Source: Bacteroides thetaiotaomicron VPI-5482 | Lineage (GTDB): Bacteria; Bacteroidota; Bacteroidia; Bacteroidales; Bacteroidaceae | DNA length: 64,000 bases | Reading direction: 5' to 3' | Assembly (NCBI RefSeq): GCF_000011065.1 | Contig: NC_004663.1 | Coordinates: 1,116,001-1,180,000 of the forward strand | Part shown: piece by piece, positions 42,701 through 50,685 of the stretch | How positions within the stretch are numbered: position 1 is the first letter of the stretch | Layout: each line of letters begins with the position of its first letter | Notes under the pieces: model-generated | Database searches by the model: none | What the model was told of the DNA's origin: nothing | The model's input: the letters and a program-made list of their open reading frames with translations, nothing else | Position numbers and translations under genes: made by a program

Positions 42701-44494
42701 TTAATTGAGTACACTGACTATTAATAAACCTTCCTTACCTTTAGGAGTGGCTCGGTCACAGTTAAAGTAGTTACGTAAGGTCTGTGCTGTGACCCGTTCT
42801 TGTGGGGCGATACCACATTCTTCATAAATCCGCTTGATTGTAGTCTTAATATCGGTCAACAAGTATCTACCGCCAACTTTGAAGTAATCGTGTATTAATT
42901 CTGTTACTTGTGGTGATTGACATTTGGCCTTATAAATTTCCAATTTTAAGGCATTTGTAATATATCGAAGTCTACGTACTTCTTCGATACCCAGGATTTC
43001 AACAGCTTCCACTATCAGAGGGTCAGATTTATAAATGTCCTTTCTAAACTCGTAATCGGATTCCGTTTCATAAGGTAGAATCTTCTCCAATATATCAACT
43101 ATCACCTTCCGTTTAGACACAATAGACTTATTAGCATTACGAAGTTGTAACCATTCAATATTACCTGCTTTATATAAATAAGAAGCTCTAAATGCGGAGA
43201 AATACTTCATCAGCACTTCATCGGTATAGGTTGTAAATAAGGTATCTTCACTTAAATACATATTTCTTACCATTACCTCATCTACATAGTTATCAACCGC
43301 ACAATAGGATTTATTATTGTGTCTGTCTAGGAATTGATTGAATGGAGAGGTCTTTAGCAAAGTACGAAATGCACATTGACTTCCATTATCAATGGCGTTA
43401 CCTAGTTCTCTTCGTATAAAGTTATAATTGATTTCATAAATCTCCACTTCACGCAATACTTCCTCCTTACTTCTATATGTATAATCGGTGAATGTGTTAG
43501 TTATATGTGTAATGTAATTGACACCGTTTCTGAATCTGCCAACTATCTGTATCATATCAGAATAAGGGTCTAATACAGTGTGTTCAACTAAATTTACATC
43601 GGACAGCATGATTAAATCCGGTTTACATTCCAATTCTATATCCATACCTGCATAAAACCTACTTGTAAAGAAATTAAACTTCCTCATCCGTTTAGGCTCA
43701 AACCTTGAATAGGCGTTCTTGAAGTTAAGAGAGTACTTTAGTTTTCGAACACTCTTGTTTGCACAGAATACTGTTGATTCTTCAAGTATGCCTGTCTTCT
43801 CCATGAGAGCATAGATAGTATCTGTGGAATTAAGGAATACGCAGATGCAATCGTTCTTTGAATCCCTTACTGTTACCTTGAATCGTTCCAGTGTGTTGTT
43901 GGTGTATTGAATGTGTATATCCTTGTCATAGGAGAACTGTGGTTCAATTACTAATCTCTGGAAGTCATTGAATCGTGGGTCTGATAGTTCAAGAGGTGTG
44001 GCAGATACCAGTGCTTTACCTTTGAATTGGAAGAAGTCGTCCAGTGGTAGATAAATGCCTTCTCTGTAATCCGCATCCTTCACAAGTTTATGTGATTCGT
44101 CTATCAACATGAAGCATTCACTGTACATATACATATCCAGTTCTTCAAATGCCTTCTTTACCTTATGAAATGATTCGGGGGTTACTAGGAATTTGCAGTA
44201 CTTATCTTTGGAAGCAAGAATGTACTCCTTGACATCATCTACTCCAACCTTATCAATCACTCCTATCAGATTATCGTGAGTATGCTTGGGGTCATTGCAT
44301 TTGCATTGGATAGTCGATACGTTCGGTTGAATTATTATAGAATGGCGTTTGGCTTTGATTTCACCATAAGTCGCACCCAATCCTGTCAGAGTTTTACATA
44401 AAATCGTATCGGTCGGTATCTCTTCAAGAATAGTGGTCAAATAGGGTATCTTGTCGCCTTTAGTTTTATATAGTTTAATAGCTTTAGTTACCAT
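42701..44494 (-). CDS. SF2 helicase-like protein with altered Walker A
   Basis: This 597-residue protein has SF2 helicase landmarks: a motif I-like TGLGAT (37-42) in which the usual Lys is Ala, motif II IDESH (131-135), motif III SATP (164-167) and motif VI QIVGRFRNG (316-324). The Lys loss suggests weak or no ATP hydrolysis, unless the family uses another residue. The C-terminal 200 residues are helical and unknown. It probably acts in element replication or maintenance, with the 176-frame protein and the 274-aa protein just upstream. A Cys-rich spot CKCNDPKH lies near residue 65. Confidence 0.75.
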   Translation of the reverse strand: MVTKAIKLYKTKGDKIPYLTTILEEIPTDTILCKTLTGLGATYGEIKAKRHSIIIQPNVSTIQCKCNDPKHTHDNLIGVIDKVGVDDVKEYILASKDKYCKFLVTPESFHKVKKAFEELDMYMYSECFMLIDESHKLVKDADYREGIYLPLDDFFQFKGKALVSATPLELSDPRFNDFQRLVIEPQFSYDKDIHIQYTNNTLERFKVTVRDSKNDCICVFLNSTDTIYALMEKTGILEESTVFCANKSVRKLKYSLNFKNAYSRFEPKRMRKFNFFTSRFYAGMDIELECKPDLIMLSDVNLVEHTVLDPYSDMIQIVGRFRNGVNYITHITNTFTDYTYRSKEEVLREVEIYEINYNFIRRELGNAIDNGSQCAFRTLLKTSPFNQFLDRHNNKSYCAVDNYVDEVMVRNMYLSEDTLFTTYTDEVLMKYFSAFRASYLYKAGNIEWLQLRNANKSIVSKRKVIVDILEKILPYETESDYEFRKDIYKSDPLIVEAVEILGIEEVRRLRYITNALKLEIYKAKCQSPQVTELIHDYFKVGGRYLLTDIKTTIKRIYEECGIAPQERVTAQTLRNYFNCDRATPKGKEGLLIVSVLN

Positions 44495-44569
44495 AATGAT
44501 ATATCTTTAAAATTACAGGTTTGAGAAATAGGGGAGAGAGCTACCGGTAAACTCTCTCCTTTGGTTTGA

Positions 44570-45049
44570 TTAAAGCAGTTTCTTATCTGCCAAATAGTCC
44601 ATTAGTTCATCGGTATGTTCAAGGCGGAAGTACATTCTTCCATTAGGGAAGTTGAACACCGCATTTACATAACCGTAAACGGTTCGGAACAGTGGAGCGA
44701 TTTGGGGTGTGAATCCTTCATCAATCAGAAGTTTGAACAGGTCAGTTGTGAAGTCCTGGCCCTCTTCATTAGGCTCTACCTCATTTGCTCTTACCGTGTC
44801 CTCATTTACTGTACTATTATTAAGGTAGCCAACAAGCAGACTAAGAAGAGACTGATTCACTCTAACCTTGAAACGGGCTACTTTCTTGGTTTCGATGCCG
44901 AATGCCGGATAATTGTCTTTGTCCGTGTAGACACTAACCACAATGGATTCACCGTTATTCACTCTTGAGAGTAATTCTCTATACGCACTCTCATTATCGT
45001 AGGTTGCACTTTTAGGCGTGCCCAAACCATTTAAATTAAATGTTGCCAT
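44570..45049 (-). CDS. Hypothetical 159-aa protein
   Basis: The start chosen is MATFNLNGLGTPKSATYDNE; the frame back to 45100 adds unlikely residues. It is a compact soluble alpha/beta protein ending TDELMDYLADKKLL. Its abundance of short beta strands could suit a nucleic-acid-binding protein, but there is no specific motif. It lies 75 bases before the helicase-like gene. Confidence 0.65.
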   Translation of the reverse strand: MATFNLNGLGTPKSATYDNESAYRELLSRVNNGESIVVSVYTDKDNYPAFGIETKKVARFKVRVNQSLLSLLVGYLNNSTVNEDTVRANEVEPNEEGQDFTTDLFKLLIDEGFTPQIAPLFRTVYGYVNAVFNFPNGRMYFRLEHTDELMDYLADKKLL

Positions 45050-45222
45050 AAAGCTTAATTTAATTAAAGTTAATAAATAATGTAATCGAGAGTGGTGCAC
45101 CGCTTGTCTCTGAATTACGATGCAAATATCGGTAGAAAGCTGAATATAAGGGCGGAGAGATTGGGGTGATTCATTTGGATTATGAATTAATTTCCCCCCA
45201 ATTTAAAACAGGGTGTATTATC

Positions 45223-46047
45223 TTATTTGTTGGGTCTTATTAGTTCCTTTATACGGTCTCTCTTAGCCTTGTTGATTCGATATTGATTCTCATAACTGGA
45301 ATAATCATTGGAGAAATACCCTAAGAACATGAGGGTGTCATAGATAAAGCAGGCAGGTTTTGTCCCTACTTGAGTACGTGAAGGAAGTGGTTTGACGAAT
45401 CCCCTCTGTATCAATCTTTGATATAAATGATTGACTACGGCAATGGAGTTATCTTCAAGTATCATCATTTCCTTGTCTCTTATCTGTTGAAGATTACTCT
45501 TGTTAATGGAGACAGGTTGCGGGTTATTAGCAGCATAGGTATAGATATTCTTATCCTTTTTATAGATAAAGCTATTAGGAGGAGTTGGGGAAGTCCACAT
45601 AATAAAAGAGGTGTACTCTTCTAACTTACGTTTCTCTTTTAGATACTGAAACAGTTTCTCTTGTATGACGTTCTCAATGAAGCTCTTCTCATCAGCCTTT
45701 AAGGTTTGACGGTCATTCGTTTCTAACACAAACTTAACACTTTCCGCTCTCTTGAAGAGTAGCAGTAAATCACATAGTTGAATTAGTTTGTGGTCACAAA
45801 CGGGAAGGTCATAACAGTTGAGTAGATTCTTAAAGATGTCAGGATTCAATTCCTTTACAATTCGGTATTTTTGAGCACATTCACAAATATTCTCTCTTAT
45901 TGCTTCAATTGTTTGTGAGACTGTTGAATAATCAACTTGTTCCTGTAATAAGGCAGAACCTTTATTGGTAATCTTGATGAGAGCTAATAAATACTCTATA
46001 AGGTCGGTAGATATGTTTAATTGGTCTTCGTATGTTACTTTAATCAT
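45223..46047 (-). CDS. Hypothetical 274-aa protein
   Basis: This largely helical soluble protein begins MIKVTYEDQLNISTDLIEYL and ends with a basic tail (NKAKRDRIKELIRPNK). No domain recognised. An exact TATATTTG promoter box lies 21 bases upstream, so it probably heads the leftward group that includes the 159-aa and helicase-like genes. Confidence 0.7.
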   Translation of the reverse strand: MIKVTYEDQLNISTDLIEYLLALIKITNKGSALLQEQVDYSTVSQTIEAIRENICECAQKYRIVKELNPDIFKNLLNCYDLPVCDHKLIQLCDLLLLFKRAESVKFVLETNDRQTLKADEKSFIENVIQEKLFQYLKEKRKLEEYTSFIMWTSPTPPNSFIYKKDKNIYTYAANNPQPVSINKSNLQQIRDKEMMILEDNSIAVVNHLYQRLIQRGFVKPLPSRTQVGTKPACFIYDTLMFLGYFSNDYSSYENQYRINKAKRDRIKELIRPNK

Positions 46048-46067
46048 GGCTTTATCTCCTTATAGGG

Positions 46068-46075
46068 CAAATATA
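46068..46075 (-). promoter_or_regulatory. Putative -7 box for the replication-like gene group
   Basis: TATATTTG on the minus strand matches TAnnTTTG, 21 bases upstream of the start at 46047. Confidence 0.45.
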
Positions 46076-46124
46076 TAAATAAAATCCCACCTGCAATAAT
46101 TACAAGTGGGATTAATTGAAGGTA

Positions 46125-47345
46125 CTATAATAAGTTCTTCATTGCATCATCTATCTGTTCGTTATCGAAACTATCAAGGTATATTTGTGTTGTTGCTAAA
46201 TCAGAATGTCCTAACGCTTCACTTATTAATGCAATATTTACTCCTGATTTCTTCAATACAGTCGCAAACGAGTGACGAGCTACATAAGTAGTTAAGTTAA
46301 TATCAAGTCCTGATTGTGTAGCTATTAATTTAAGATTACTGTTAACCTTACTTAATATCTTATGGATTCTATTCTGTTTCTGCAATGCTGTCTTATGTAC
46401 CTCTACATTTAGAATGGGAAATAAATATCCATGACTATCAGGGGCATACCGTTCAATTATTCTTAAAGCTGCGTCAGATAATCCCAACTTAATAAGCTTA
46501 CCTGTCTTCTGCCGTATATAATGTAACCTTTTGCCGTCAACAATGTTCTTACTTGTTAAATTGGCAATATCAGTAAAATTGATTCCACCACATAAATAAC
46601 TAAACATGAATATATCCTTACTTAATTGTACGTATTGTCGCTTACCAACAGAAGATATATCGGCTGTCAGCTTCATTATATCAGCTTTGGCTATAGCCCT
46701 CTTCTCTGTGCTGACATCAAATTTACCAATCTTGTATTCATTGAATGGATAGTCTGATTTACGTGCATATTTATTCTCAATAGCTTTATTATATGTACTA
46801 CGTAAAGTACGTAACATCAAACTCATAGTTGTCTCTTTGTTACCTTTAGAACGTAACCATTTCTCATAATTACAAAGCCATGAAGGGTTAATTGCGCTGA
46901 ATGGAATATCTAAATTACCTTTAGTGAAGGTATAAAGAGAATTATATGAAGATTTATAAATGAGTCTATTGCCACATTTACTCTCATTTGCATATTGTTT
47001 TATTAAATCCTGATAGAACTCACCAACTGTCTTATGTTTAACTGTCTTATCTGTATCATTGAGAAGAAGCATATTGGCGGTATACTCCCTGTCATCTGAT
47101 TTTAATTCTAACATTCGTTGCTGAAGTTCTGCCTGCTTATTGAGGATTATCTTTTGAATGTATTCTCTATTTGGGCAACTAGGTTTAAGCCTATTTCTAG
47201 TAAAGTCCCAATACTTAACAGGAATAGAAATTCCCAAACTCTGATACTTCTTCTTACTATCTTTACAGATACGTAACATTAATGGTACTTCTCCATTTGC
47301 AAGCGTCTTCCACTTACAACATACGACGTTAATAGTTGCATTCAT
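46125..47345 (-). CDS. Tyrosine integrase of the element
   Basis: This 406-residue integrase starts at MNATINVVCCKWKTLANGEV; the open frame continues to 47393 but the extra codons are the arm-site repeats (giving VQPRVQPK), so the shorter start is preferred. It has an N-terminal arm-binding domain (about 1-100), a SAM-like core-binding domain (about 105-200) and a catalytic domain. Active-site positions are Asn256 (GGINFTD, where Arg is usual), Lys280, Tyr354-Arg357 (TYVARHSF), His380 (ALGHSD) and Tyr389. Substitution of the first Arg is known in other Bacteroides integrases. It lies next to the intact tRNA-Gly and presumably recombines its anticodon region. Confidence 0.92.
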   Translation of the reverse strand: MNATINVVCCKWKTLANGEVPLMLRICKDSKKKYQSLGISIPVKYWDFTRNRLKPSCPNREYIQKIILNKQAELQQRMLELKSDDREYTANMLLLNDTDKTVKHKTVGEFYQDLIKQYANESKCGNRLIYKSSYNSLYTFTKGNLDIPFSAINPSWLCNYEKWLRSKGNKETTMSLMLRTLRSTYNKAIENKYARKSDYPFNEYKIGKFDVSTEKRAIAKADIMKLTADISSVGKRQYVQLSKDIFMFSYLCGGINFTDIANLTSKNIVDGKRLHYIRQKTGKLIKLGLSDAALRIIERYAPDSHGYLFPILNVEVHKTALQKQNRIHKILSKVNSNLKLIATQSGLDINLTTYVARHSFATVLKKSGVNIALISEALGHSDLATTQIYLDSFDNEQIDDAMKNLL

Positions 47346-47354
47346 GACAAATTT

Positions 47355-47391
47355 TGGTTGAACTCTTGGTTGAACTTTAGTCAGTTCAACC
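47355..47391 (+). repeat. Right integrase arm-type sites (three GGTTGAACT)
   Basis: GGTTGAACT occurs directly at 47356-47364 and 47368-47376 and inverted (AGTTCAACC) at 47383-47391. The first 23 bases equal the left-end block at 28834-28856. They lie just before the integrase start and may also regulate it. Confidence 0.75.
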
Positions 47392-47418
47392 ACCGTTTAA
47401 CGTCTTATTCTATAAACA

Positions 47419-47456
47419 AAAATCAGGTAGTCATTTTAAGATAACTGCCTGATTTT
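47419..47456 (-). terminator. Hairpin downstream of tRNA-Gly
   Basis: AAAATCAGG (47419-47427) pairs with CCTGATTTT (47448-47456), with further partial pairing of GTAGT with AACTGC. It lies 7 bases beyond the tRNA 3' end and would terminate the tRNA transcript. Confidence 0.75.
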
Positions 47457-47462
47457 CAAATG

Positions 47463-47535
47463 AGCGGTAAACGAGGCTCGAACTCGCGACCCCCAGCTTG
47501 GGAAGCTAATGCTCTACCAACTGAGCTACTACCGC
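47463..47535 (-). tRNA. tRNA-Gly (anticodon CCC)
   Basis: This 73-base cloverleaf reads GCGGTAG at the acceptor 5' side, GCTCAGTTGGTAGAGC as D arm, an anticodon loop TTCCCAA (CCC, reads GGG), a T arm with GTTCGAG and a 3' TTTACCGC. CCA is not encoded. It is intact and serves as the element's integration target. A TACCTTTG promoter box lies 42 bases upstream. Confidence 0.95.
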
Positions 47536-47576
47536 ATTACTTGTATCTTTCATAAAAGCCTTATGAAATGGTGATG

Positions 47577-47584
47577 CAAAGGTA
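47577..47584 (-). promoter_or_regulatory. Putative -7 box for tRNA-Gly
   Basis: TACCTTTG on the minus strand matches TAnnTTTG, 42 bases upstream of the tRNA 5' end. Confidence 0.55.
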
Positions 47585-47948
47585 AACATAATTTTTATAT
47601 CTCAAATAAATTTCTTCAAATTTTAGTAGAGGAAAATCTATATTATAATTTCTATTCCAGATGAAAAAAAGAATCGGATATGAAAAATCGTATATTCGAT
47701 TGCTGTATAATTTAAAATATACAGATAGAAATAAAATGATTCGATAAAATCCTCTGGATTTCTAATCAGATATTTTCAGAACTTAATATTATTGGATTTA
47801 CTTCTTGTCAATATGTGCGATTTTATCAGTTTATGCTAACGATAAGTTAATTGTATGCTTACTAACTGATTCAATCTGAAAGATTAAAATGATTGAGATA
47901 TTAGTTGTATCCGGAACAAATAATCTGTTTCACTTGTGTTTTATTCAT

Positions 47949-48028
47949 TCCTTTTAAGGGAGCAGAACGTTCCTCAACGACCAATGTCCCGTTGGTTTAA
48001 AACCAAGGAGTCGTTCCTTTAAAAGGAA
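47949..48028. repeat. REP-like compound palindrome upstream of the efflux operon
   Basis: The outer arms TTCCTTTTAAGGGA (47949-47962) and TCCTTTAAAAGGAA (48015-48028) pair with one mismatch. Inside, CCAA...TTGG and TTGGTTT/AAACCAA can form competing hairpins. The architecture (closing stem plus alternative inner hairpins) parallels 12508-12597, though the sequence differs. The rest of 47585-48205 is AT-rich and has no gene. Confidence 0.65.
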
Positions 48029-48205
48029 ATAGCTCAAATAACGTTCTTTTTCTGTATAATCCGATAATATATATGCAAAAATATATTGAAATTCTGTATG
48101 TTATTACGCGTTTTTATGCATAATTTCTGCTGTTTGATGAAATATGTATGGGGCTATTCTTTGTGTAATCTTAAATATAGAACATTTTTTTAAGATTCTT
48201 TCTCT

Positions 48206-48225
48206 GTTTGTTAAAGTGAACAAAC
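48206..48225. promoter_or_regulatory. Operator-like palindrome before the efflux operon
   Basis: GTTTGTT (48206-48212) and AACAAAC (48219-48225) form a perfect 7-bp inverted repeat with a 6-base spacer, 51 bases before the first efflux gene. The symmetry and position suit a dimeric repressor site. No such repressor gene is adjacent. Confidence 0.4.
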
Positions 48226-48276
48226 CCGTCCTCTCATCTGTTAGAAAGTCTCAATTTTAGATTTAACCTAACCAGC

Positions 48277-49689
48277 ATGAAAAAAAATAAGATACTTTTT
48301 GTACTATGGGCTTTGTGTTTTTTCGTCATTCGGACAAATGCACAGACACCGCTAAGTTTCGAAGAATCGTTGCACCTGCTTAATCAGGGAAATCAGAGTT
48401 TGAAGATAGCTGATAAAGGGATAGAGATTGCCAAGGCAGAACGTGACAAGCTCAATGCTTTTTGGTATCCTACCTTGCAGTCTACAGGTGCATTTGTGCA
48501 TATGTCCGAGAAGATAGAAGTGAAGCAGCCACTGTCTCAGTTTACTGATCCGGCAAAAGACTTTGTACATTCCATTATTCCGGATGACCAGATAATCTCA
48601 GCTATTCTGGATAAAATAGGAGCCAATACTCTTGTCTTTCCACTAACTCCGAGAAACTTGACGACTGTTGATCTGTCAGCAGAATGGGTGCTCTTTTCCG
48701 GAGGAAAAAGATTTCGTGCAACAAATATTGGTCGGACAATGGTGGATCTGGCGCGAGAGAATCGTGCACAGACTGCTGCAAGCCAGCAAAACCTGTTGGC
48801 AGAAAGTTATTATGGTCTGCGACTGGCGCAACAGGTCGTAGCGGTACGTGAAGAAACTTATAAAGGTCTGCAAAAGCATTATGAAAATGCTTTGAAACTG
48901 GAAGCTGCCGGAATGATAGACAAAGCAGGACGACTGTTTGCCCAAGTGAATATGGATGAAGCAAAACGGGCATTGGAAGCTGCACGAAAGGAAGAAACAG
49001 TGGTGCAAAGTGCCTTGAAAGTTTTGTTGAATAAAAAAGATACGGATGAGAATATCGTTCCTACTTCTCCCCTTTTCATGAATGATTCGTTACCACCCAA
49101 AATGCTTTTTGATATGTCGGTCAATAGTGGAAACTATATGCTTAATCAACTGCAGCTGCAAGAACATATCGCCAAGCAGGAAGTACGGATTGCCCAAAGC
49201 GGATACTTGCCGAATATAGCCCTTTTTGGAAAACAGACCCTCTATTCGCATGGCATTCAAAGCAATTTACTGCCGCGTACCATGGTGGGAATCGGTTTTA
49301 CATGGAATCTCTTTGACGGACTGGATCGGGAAAAGAAGATCCGGCAATCAAAGCTAACCCAGCAAACGTTGGCTTTAGGGAAGATGAAAGCACGCGATGA
49401 TCTTGCTGTCGGAGTGGATAAACTCTATACACAATTGGAGAAAGCTCAGGATAACGTAAAAGCGCTGAATGCGACCATCGAACTGAGTGAAGAACTGGTA
49501 CGTATCCGAAAGAAATCCTTTACTGAAGGGATGGCAACTTCTACCGAAGTGATTGATGCTGAAACTATGCTTGCCAACGTAAAAGTGGCTCGTCTGGCAG
49601 CATATTATGAATATGATGTGGCATTGATGAATCTTCTTTCACTCTGCGGCACACCGGAACAATTTGTAAACTATCAACCTAAACCGTAA
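48277..49689 (+). CDS. TolC-family outer membrane efflux protein
   Basis: This 470-residue protein has a signal peptide (about 1-22, ending TNAQ) and two OEP repeats of long helices and short strands (SFEESLHLLNQGNQSLKIADKGIEIAKAERDKL; ALNATIELSEELVRIRKKSFTEGMATSTEVIDAE). It forms a trimeric outer-membrane channel. It heads a rightward operon with an adaptor 6 bases downstream and two permeases. Substrates are unknown. Confidence 0.93.
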   Translation: MKKNKILFVLWALCFFVIRTNAQTPLSFEESLHLLNQGNQSLKIADKGIEIAKAERDKLNAFWYPTLQSTGAFVHMSEKIEVKQPLSQFTDPAKDFVHSIIPDDQIISAILDKIGANTLVFPLTPRNLTTVDLSAEWVLFSGGKRFRATNIGRTMVDLARENRAQTAASQQNLLAESYYGLRLAQQVVAVREETYKGLQKHYENALKLEAAGMIDKAGRLFAQVNMDEAKRALEAARKEETVVQSALKVLLNKKDTDENIVPTSPLFMNDSLPPKMLFDMSVNSGNYMLNQLQLQEHIAKQEVRIAQSGYLPNIALFGKQTLYSHGIQSNLLPRTMVGIGFTWNLFDGLDREKKIRQSKLTQQTLALGKMKARDDLAVGVDKLYTQLEKAQDNVKALNATIELSEELVRIRKKSFTEGMATSTEVIDAETMLANVKVARLAAYYEYDVALMNLLSLCGTPEQFVNYQPKP

Positions 49690-49695
49690 CAAACA

Positions 49696-50685
49696 ATGAA
49701 ACCAACTAGTAGAACCCTTTCATGGGCATTCGTCATTATTATGCTGGCAGTCGGTATTTTTACTGCTCTGGGAATAATATTGATGCACAAACAACCGCTC
49801 GTCCTGCAAGGGCAGGCAGAAGCGACAGAAATCCGTATTAGCGGGAAACTTCCCGGACGTATCGATACCTTTTTGGTTCAGGAAGGTGACTGGGTACGTC
49901 AAGGAGATACTCTTGTTGTGATCAACAGCCCCGAAATACATGCCAAGTATCAGCAGGTGAATGCATTGGAGCAAGTAGCCGTGCAGCAGAACAAGAAAAT
50001 AGATGCCGGTACCCGCCGACAGATTGTTGCTACCGCGCTGCAACTATGGAACAAAACAAAAAGTGATCTTACACTGGCTAAAACAACTTATAACCGTATT
50101 CTTACCTTATATAAAGACAGTGTTGTCACTTCCCAGCGGAAAGATGAAGTGGAAGCTATGTATAAAGCTGCTGTTGCAGCCGAACGGGCAGCCTATGAAC
50201 AATATCAGATGGCGGTAGACGGTGCACAGAAAGAAGATAAAGAATCTGCCGCCAGTATGGTGAATGCTGCCAGAAGTACGGTGGAAGAAGTTTCGGCACT
50301 ATTGGTCGATGCCCGGCTGACAGCACCCGAAAACGGTCAGATAGCTACCATCTTTCCTAAACGTGGGGAATTGGTTGCGCCGGGAACTCCTATTATGAAC
50401 TTGGTTGTCATGGACGATATTCATGTAGTTCTCAATGTGCGTGAGGATTTGATGCCACAATTTAAGATGGAGGGCACCTTTGTTGCGGATGTACCTGCCA
50501 TCGATAAAAAAGGTATTGAGTTTAAAATCTATTATATCAGTCCGTTAGGAAGTTTTGCTACTTGGAAATCAACGAAGCAGACCGGAAGTTATGACTTACG
50601 AACCTTCGAGATTCATGCCCGTCCCACTCAGAAAGTGGATGACCTGCGCCCCGGTATGTCCGTATTACTGACATTAAATGAATGA
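49696..50685 (+). CDS. HlyD-family membrane fusion protein
   Basis: This 329-residue adaptor has an N-terminal membrane anchor (FVIIMLAVGIFTALGIILM), a lipoyl-like half-motif (ISGKLPGRIDTFLVQEGDWVRQGDTL), a long alpha hairpin (about 75-200) and a second lipoyl half (LTAPENGQIATIFPKRGELVAPGTPI). It bridges the inner-membrane permeases to the TolC-like channel. The next gene starts inside its last codons. Confidence 0.92.
   Translation: MKPTSRTLSWAFVIIMLAVGIFTALGIILMHKQPLVLQGQAEATEIRISGKLPGRIDTFLVQEGDWVRQGDTLVVINSPEIHAKYQQVNALEQVAVQQNKKIDAGTRRQIVATALQLWNKTKSDLTLAKTTYNRILTLYKDSVVTSQRKDEVEAMYKAAVAAERAAYEQYQMAVDGAQKEDKESAASMVNAARSTVEEVSALLVDARLTAPENGQIATIFPKRGELVAPGTPIMNLVVMDDIHVVLNVREDLMPQFKMEGTFVADVPAIDKKGIEFKIYYISPLGSFATWKSTKQTGSYDLRTFEIHARPTQKVDDLRPGMSVLLTLNE

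Larger units (their letters stand above)
28685..47535. mobile_element. Integrative element inserted at tRNA-Gly(CCC)
   Basis: Its limits are set by two tRNA-Gly-like sequences in the same orientation (28685-28790 degenerate, 47463-47535 intact) that share blocks such as AGCTTGGGAAGCTA (the anticodon arm). A tyrosine integrase gene adjoins the intact tRNA. GGTTGAACT repeats occur just inside both ends (28834-28856 and 47355-47391), as expected for integrase arm sites. The interior is visibly AT-richer than the flanks and dominated by short unknown genes. No relaxase, type IV secretion, capsid or terminase genes are recognisable, so it may depend on a helper or be a defence/satellite-type island. 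Its transfer mode is not known from this sequence. Confidence 0.88.

Noticed and set aside
42487..42714. Leftward 75-codon frame after the helicase-like gene
   Set aside because: It needs a GTG start, has no recognisable features and no paralogue; a coupled gene cannot be excluded but is unsupported.
28685..47535. Prophage or conjugative element
   Set aside because: No terminase, capsid, tail, relaxase or type IV secretion genes are recognisable, so only the neutral term integrative element is used.
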